Assembly (NCBI GenBank): GCA_017309015.1 | Contig: JAEDAG010000002.1 | Location: 62,001-126,000, forward strand | Reading direction: 5' to 3' | DNA from: Faecalicatena absiana | GTDB lineage: Bacteria > Bacillota > Bacilli > Lactobacillales > Lactobacillaceae | DNA: 64,000 nt | In this document: positions 60,242-64,000 of the stretch, piece after piece | Layout of the letters: each line of letters begins with the position of its first letter | Position numbering within the stretch: the first letter of the stretch is position 1 | Program-made: the position numbers and the translations under genes | Notes under the pieces: model-generated | The model's database searches: none | What the model was told of the DNA's origin: nothing | The model's input: only the letters and a program-made list of their open reading frames with translations

Positions 60242-62080
60242 TTACTTGCCCTTGATATCGTCGTCATTCATTCGCAGGACGGCCATAAAGGCATCTTGCG
60301 GAACTTCTACCCGGCCAACGGATTTCATCCGCTTCTTGCCCCGCTTCTGCTTTTCAAGCAGCTTGGCCCGCCGGTCAGGGTCACCCGTGTGGATCTTCCA
60401 GGTAACGTCCTTGCGGTATGGCTTGATCGTGGCCCGGGAAATGATCTTGGACCCGATGGCCCCTTGAATGTCGACTTCGAAGTTCTGCCGCGGGATCAGC
60501 TTCTTCAACAGACTGGTCATCTGCACGGCCCGGTCGCGGGCTTCGTCTCTGTGGGCAATGAAGCTCAAGGCATCGATTGGCTCCTTGTTCAAGAGGATGT
60601 CGATCTTGACCAGATCAGTCTTCCGGTAGCCAATGATCTCATAGTCAAGGGAGGCATAGCCCTTGGTTGAGGACTTCAATTGGTCAAAGAAGTCATAAAT
60701 GATTTCCGCCAAAGGCATCTCATAGATCACATTGACCCGATATTTGTCCAGGTAGTCCATAGTCTGGAATTCCCCGCGCTTCTTCTCGCACAATTGCATG
60801 ACTGGACCAACGAAATCATTAGGCACCATGATCTCGGCCTTCACGTAAGGCTCCTGCAGCTCCTTGTATTCACCGGCGCTTGGCAGGTCAGCCGGGTTGT
60901 CGATCAGCATGACTTCGCCATTCGGCATGATGGCGTGGTAGTCAACGGATGGCGCGGTCATGATCAAATCCAGGTCAAACTCCTGCTCCAGGCGCTCTTG
61001 AACCACGTCCATGTGCAAAAGGCCCAAAAAGCCGCAGCGGAAGCCAAAGCCCAGGGCTTGTGAAGTTTCCGGCTCAAATTCCAGGGAAGCATCGTTAAGC
61101 TGCAGCTTCTGCAGAGCCTCTTTCAAGTCGTCGTAGTCCCGGTTGTCGCTTGGGTACATCCCGGAGTAGACCATTGGCGGAATCTGTCGGTAGCCAGGCA
61201 GGGCCTTGGCCGTTGGGTGGACAGCGCTGGTGATGGTGTCACCCACCCGGGTTTCACGGACTGACTTGATGTTGGCCGTAATGTAGCCAACGTCGCCGGC
61301 AATCAAGATGTCTTCTTTGACTGGGTGCGGGCTGGAAACGCCGACTTCGGTCACTTCATACTTCTTGCCCGTATTCATGATCATGATTTCGTCCCCCGGC
61401 TTGACGGATCCTTCTTCAATCCGCACCTGCATGACGACCCCGCGGTAGTCATCGTACTTGGAGTCGAAGATCAGGGCCTTGAGCGGGGCTTCGATGTCGC
61501 CTACCGGAGCTGGGATGTCAGTGACGATTCTTTCCAAAAGGTCAGGAATCCCCTGCCCGGTCTTGCCGGAGACCTCAACGGCATTTGTCGCGTCAATCCC
61601 CAGCATTTCGCTGATTTCTTCCTTGGCCATGTCGGGATCGGCACTTGGCAGGTCGATCTTGTTCAAGACTGGCAGGATTTCCAGGTTGTTTTCCAAAGCC
61701 AAGTAGGTGTTGGACAGGGTCTGGGCCTGCACCCCTTGCGACGCGTCCACAACCAGCAAGGCCCCTTCACAGGCTGCCAAAGACCGGGAAACTTCGTAAG
61801 AGAAGTCGACGTGTCCTGGGGTGTCGATCAAGTGGAAGATATAGTCTTCGCCATCTTTGGCGTGGTACTTGACCTGCACCGAGTTCATCTTGATGGTAAT
61901 CCCTCTCTGGCGTTCCAGTGGCATGTCATCCAGCATCTGATTCTTCAGTTGCCGCTTTGATACCGTATCCGTCAGTTCCAGAATCCGGTCGGCAATGGTC
62001 GATTTGCCGTGGTCGACGTGGGCCACGATCGAAAAGTTGCGGATGTGCTGCTGATAATCTTTGAGTTTTGCTAAATCCAT
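60242..62080 (-). CDS. lepA: Elongation factor 4
   Basis: 612 residues. GTPase motifs: [43 protein letters not shown]-terminal domain [20 protein letters not shown] and [19 protein letters not shown]. Back-translocating ribosomal GTPase. First gene of the lepA-srtA-recJ-apt operon. Confidence 0.98.
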   Translation of the reverse strand: MDLAKLKDYQQHIRNFSIVAHVDHGKSTIADRILELTDTVSKRQLKNQMLDDMPLERQRGITIKMNSVQVKYHAKDGEDYIFHLIDTPGHVDFSYEVSRSLAACEGALLVVDASQGVQAQTLSNTYLALENNLEILPVLNKIDLPSADPDMAKEEISEMLGIDATNAVEVSGKTGQGIPDLLERIVTDIPAPVGDIEAPLKALIFDSKYDDYRGVVMQVRIEEGSVKPGDEIMIMNTGKKYEVTEVGVSSPHPVKEDILIAGDVGYITANIKSVRETRVGDTITSAVHPTAKALPGYRQIPPMVYSGMYPSDNRDYDDLKEALQKLQLNDASLEFEPETSQALGFGFRCGFLGLLHMDVVQERLEQEFDLDLIMTAPSVDYHAIMPNGEVMLIDNPADLPSAGEYKELQEPYVKAEIMVPNDFVGPVMQLCEKKRGEFQTMDYLDKYRVNVIYEMPLAEIIYDFFDQLKSSTKGYASLDYEIIGYRKTDLVKIDILLNKEPIDALSFIAHRDEARDRAVQMTSLLKKLIPRQNFEVDIQGAIGSKIISRATIKPYRKDVTWKIHTGDPDRRAKLLEKQKRGKKRMKSVGRVEVPQDAFMAVLRMNDDDIKGK

Positions 62081-62159
62081 GTGTTTTCTCGCATCCTTAT
62101 CTAATACCTAACTATTATAACTGAATTTGCCGGCCTTGTCCCCTATTAGTCCTGACCGC

Positions 62160-62195
62160 GAAAAAAGCCCGGCTTTGTTGCCAAAGCCAGGCTTA
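62160..62195 (-). terminator. dnaJ terminator
   Basis: AAGCCTGGCTTTG and CAAAGCCGGGCTTTTTT arms on the minus strand, 20 bp after the dnaJ stop; separates dnaJ from lepA. Confidence 0.9.
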
Positions 62196-62213
62196 ATCAA
62201 TCTATTCGCTTGT

Positions 62214-63356
62214 TTAGCTGAGCTTGTCCTTCAAACGCTCAAAGAAGCCCTTTTCCTGCGGAGCGATTGAGCCGCCGGAGGCCTTGACGAATTCAAGCAA
62301 AGCCTTGCGCTGCGCTTCGTTGATGTTCTTAGGGATCACGATCTCCACCGTGGTGATCTGGTCGCCAGGCTCGCCCCCGCGCAGGTTTGGAACGCCCTTC
62401 TGCTTCAAGGTGAACTTCTGGTTTGGCTGAGTCCCGGCTGGGATCTTCAGCTTGGCATCCCCGTAAACCGTCTTGATGTTGATCTCATCGCCCAAGGTAG
62501 CTTGGGCAAAAGAGATCGGCACGGTCGTGTAGATGGTCTGCCCGCGTCTGGTAAAGTCCTTGCTTGGACGAACCCGGAAGACGATATAAAGGTCCCCGTA
62601 AGGGCCGCCGTTCTTCCCGGCTTCGCCTTGCCCGGCCAGGCGGATCTGCTGGCCGTCATCGATGCCGGCTGGCACCTTGACCTGCAGGGTCTGCTTCTTG
62701 TCGACCGTCCCTGCCCCGTGGCAACTCTTGCATGGGTGCTGGATGATGAAGCCGCGGCCTGAGCACTTGTCACAGGTGGTTTGCCGCTGGATCATGCCCA
62801 AGACGGATCTTTGGGTAATCGTCATCATCCCGCTGCCGCCGCACTTGTCACAGGTAATTGGGTGGGTGCCCTTTTCAGCACCGTTGCCGCCGCAAGTCTC
62901 ACAAGTCGTGCTCCGGGTGTAGGTAATATCGGTCGTCTTGCCCTTGATCGCATCCATGAAGTCAATGGTCATGGTGTAGTCCAGGTCCTGACCACGCTGC
63001 GGCGCCGTCGGGTCGACTCTTTGCCGGCTGGCACCACCGCCGAAGAAGCTGTTGAAGATGTCGCCAAAATCATCGAAACCAGCGCCACCGAAGCCTTGGC
63101 CGCCAAAGCCTTGGCCACCGAAGCCCTGACCATTCATGCCTGCCTGGCCGAACTGGTCGTATTGCTGTCTCTTTTGCTGGTCATGCAAAACTTCATAAGC
63201 TTCGTTGACTTCCTTGTATTTTTCTTCCGCACCGGGTTCATGGTTTAAGTCTGGGTGATACTTCTTGGCCAGCTTGCGGTATGCCTTGCTGATCTCAGCA
63301 TCGCTGGCATCCCGGCTGACGCCCAAAATATCATAGTAATCCCGATTTGCTGCCAT
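62214..63356 (-). CDS. dnaJ: Chaperone DnaJ
   Basis: 380 residues. J domain with HPD in [20 protein letters not shown]; Gly/Phe-rich linker with QGFGG tandem repeats and FFGGG; four CxxCxGxG zinc motifs ([32 protein letters not shown]); C-terminal substrate domain. Co-chaperone of DnaK. Confidence 0.98.
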   Translation of the reverse strand: MAANRDYYDILGVSRDASDAEISKAYRKLAKKYHPDLNHEPGAEEKYKEVNEAYEVLHDQQKRQQYDQFGQAGMNGQGFGGQGFGGQGFGGAGFDDFGDIFNSFFGGGASRQRVDPTAPQRGQDLDYTMTIDFMDAIKGKTTDITYTRSTTCETCGGNGAEKGTHPITCDKCGGSGMMTITQRSVLGMIQRQTTCDKCSGRGFIIQHPCKSCHGAGTVDKKQTLQVKVPAGIDDGQQIRLAGQGEAGKNGGPYGDLYIVFRVRPSKDFTRRGQTIYTTVPISFAQATLGDEINIKTVYGDAKLKIPAGTQPNQKFTLKQKGVPNLRGGEPGDQITTVEIVIPKNINEAQRKALLEFVKASGGSIAPQEKGFFERLKDKLS

Positions 63357-63383
63357 CTATCTTTACGCTCCTTCTTGTTAACA

Positions 63384-63416
63384 AAAGAAAAGAACTACTT
63401 CATGCAGTTCTTCTCC
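63384..63416 (-). terminator. Hairpin between dnaK and dnaJ
   Basis: AGAACTGC/GTAGTTCT-type arms followed by TTTTCTTTTG on the minus strand. Likely a partial terminator lowering dnaJ relative to dnaK. Confidence 0.65.
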
Positions 63417-63437
63417 TTTTGTTCAATTATAGTCGCT

Positions 63438-64000
63438 TTACTTGTTTGGGTCTACCTTGGTGAAGTCGCCGTCAACAGTGTCGCCGTTGTTGCCATTGTT
63501 GCCGCCATTGGCTGGGCCTTGTGGGCCGGCTTGACCATTTTGCCCGTTTTGGGCGTTTTGTTGGTAAAGCTTGACTGCCAATTCTTGAGCAACCTTGGTC
63601 AAGGCGTCCTTCTTGGTCTTCATTTCGTCCAGGTTGTTGTCCTTTTGGGCCTTCTTCAGGTCTTCCAGAGCGTCCTTGACTGGCTTAGCATCGCTTTCAG
63701 GCAACTTGCCGTCGACTTCCTTCAAAGTCTTTTCGGTTTGGAAGATCAGGCTGTCAACTTCGTTTCTGAGGTCGACTTCTTCCTTCTTCTTGTTGTCTTC
63801 TTCAGCGTGCTCTTCGGCTTCCTTCTTCATTCTTTCGATTTCTTCATCTGACAAGCCAGAAGCTGATTGGATCGTAATCTTTTGTTCCTTGCCAGTCCCC
63901 ATGTCCTTGGCTGAAACGTTGACGATCCCGTTCTTGTCGATGTCGAAGGTAACTTGGATTTGTGGCACGCCACGTGGAGCGGCTGGAATGTCAGTCAATT
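63438..64000 (-). CDS. dnaK: Chaperone DnaK (C-terminal part)
   Basis: The 3' 187 codons. [20 protein letters not shown] and [20 protein letters not shown] are the substrate-binding-domain hallmark; then the helical lid ([20 protein letters not shown]) and a Gly/Asn/Gln-rich tail ending DFTKVDPNK. The gene continues beyond the right edge. Confidence 0.97.
   Translation of the reverse strand, partial: LTDIPAAPRGVPQIQVTFDIDKNGIVNVSAKDMGTGKEQKITIQSASGLSDEEIERMKKEAEEHAEEDNKKKEEVDLRNEVDSLIFQTEKTLKEVDGKLPESDAKPVKDALEDLKKAQKDNNLDEMKTKKDALTKVAQELAVKLYQQNAQNGQNGQAGPQGPANGGNNGNNGDTVDGDFTKVDPNK

Overview
The window fits Lactobacillus delbrueckii (bulgaricus/lactis group). Grounds: lactobacillus-style chromosomal order dnaK-dnaJ then lepA-sortase-recJ-apt, a one-piece glutamine-type transporter (binding protein fused to permease), an acid-tolerance type proton-pumping P-type ATPase, GC-rich third codon positions in the host genes, an LL-H-family holin and an IS200/IS605 element. 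The species call is inference from gene content and codon use.

Positions 1 to about 39.3 kb are the right-hand part of a siphovirus-type prophage whose left end (lysin, attL) lies outside the window. Most phage genes are on the minus strand, so the phage map reads right to left. The integrase (38.0-39.2 kb, plus) is next to the host junction. An accessory lysogeny region follows (34.1-38.0 kb) with membrane proteins, DUF1828/DUF1829-type proteins and a three-copy 47-bp repeat. Next come a CI-like repressor, an ImmA/IrrE-type protease, Cro and a BRO/KilA-C antirepressor (32.0-33.9 kb), then early and replication genes (initiator with 14-bp iterons inside its gene, DUF1351, ERF annealase, SSB, RusA resolvase) and an ArpU-like late regulator. 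After this lies a 1.6-kb gene-free stretch (23.56-25.14 kb) with one complete tRNA-Trp and six tRNA-like acceptor/T-arm elements. The late genes follow: terminase, portal, a phage-encoded Prp-type protease, MuF head protein, scaffold, decoration-like protein, capsid, connectors, tail tube, frameshifted tail chaperones, tape measure, tail hub/fibre, small membrane proteins and holin.

From about 39.3 kb the DNA is host: a degraded stretch, a small membrane protein, a PAP2 phosphatase, DegV, enolase with a strong promoter and cre-like site, the GlnQ/GlnHP transporter, an IS200/IS605 element whose TnpA is frameshifted but whose TnpB looks intact, cyclopropane fatty acid synthase, a LysR regulator divergent from a proton P-type ATPase, an AI-2E family transporter, branched-chain aminotransferase, a CDF cation exporter, the lepA-sortase-recJ-apt operon, dnaJ and the 3' part of dnaK.

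The most interesting signals are: (i) the family of T-loop minihelices in the phage late region, one far from the others between the tail-tube and tail-chaperone genes; (ii) a phage-encoded Prp-type cysteine protease with L27-like cleavage motifs at the N-termini of both scaffold and capsid protein; (iii) a MuF head protein with a toxin-like C-terminal domain followed by a possible immunity gene; (iv) accessory gene cassettes delimited by a 47-bp repeat.
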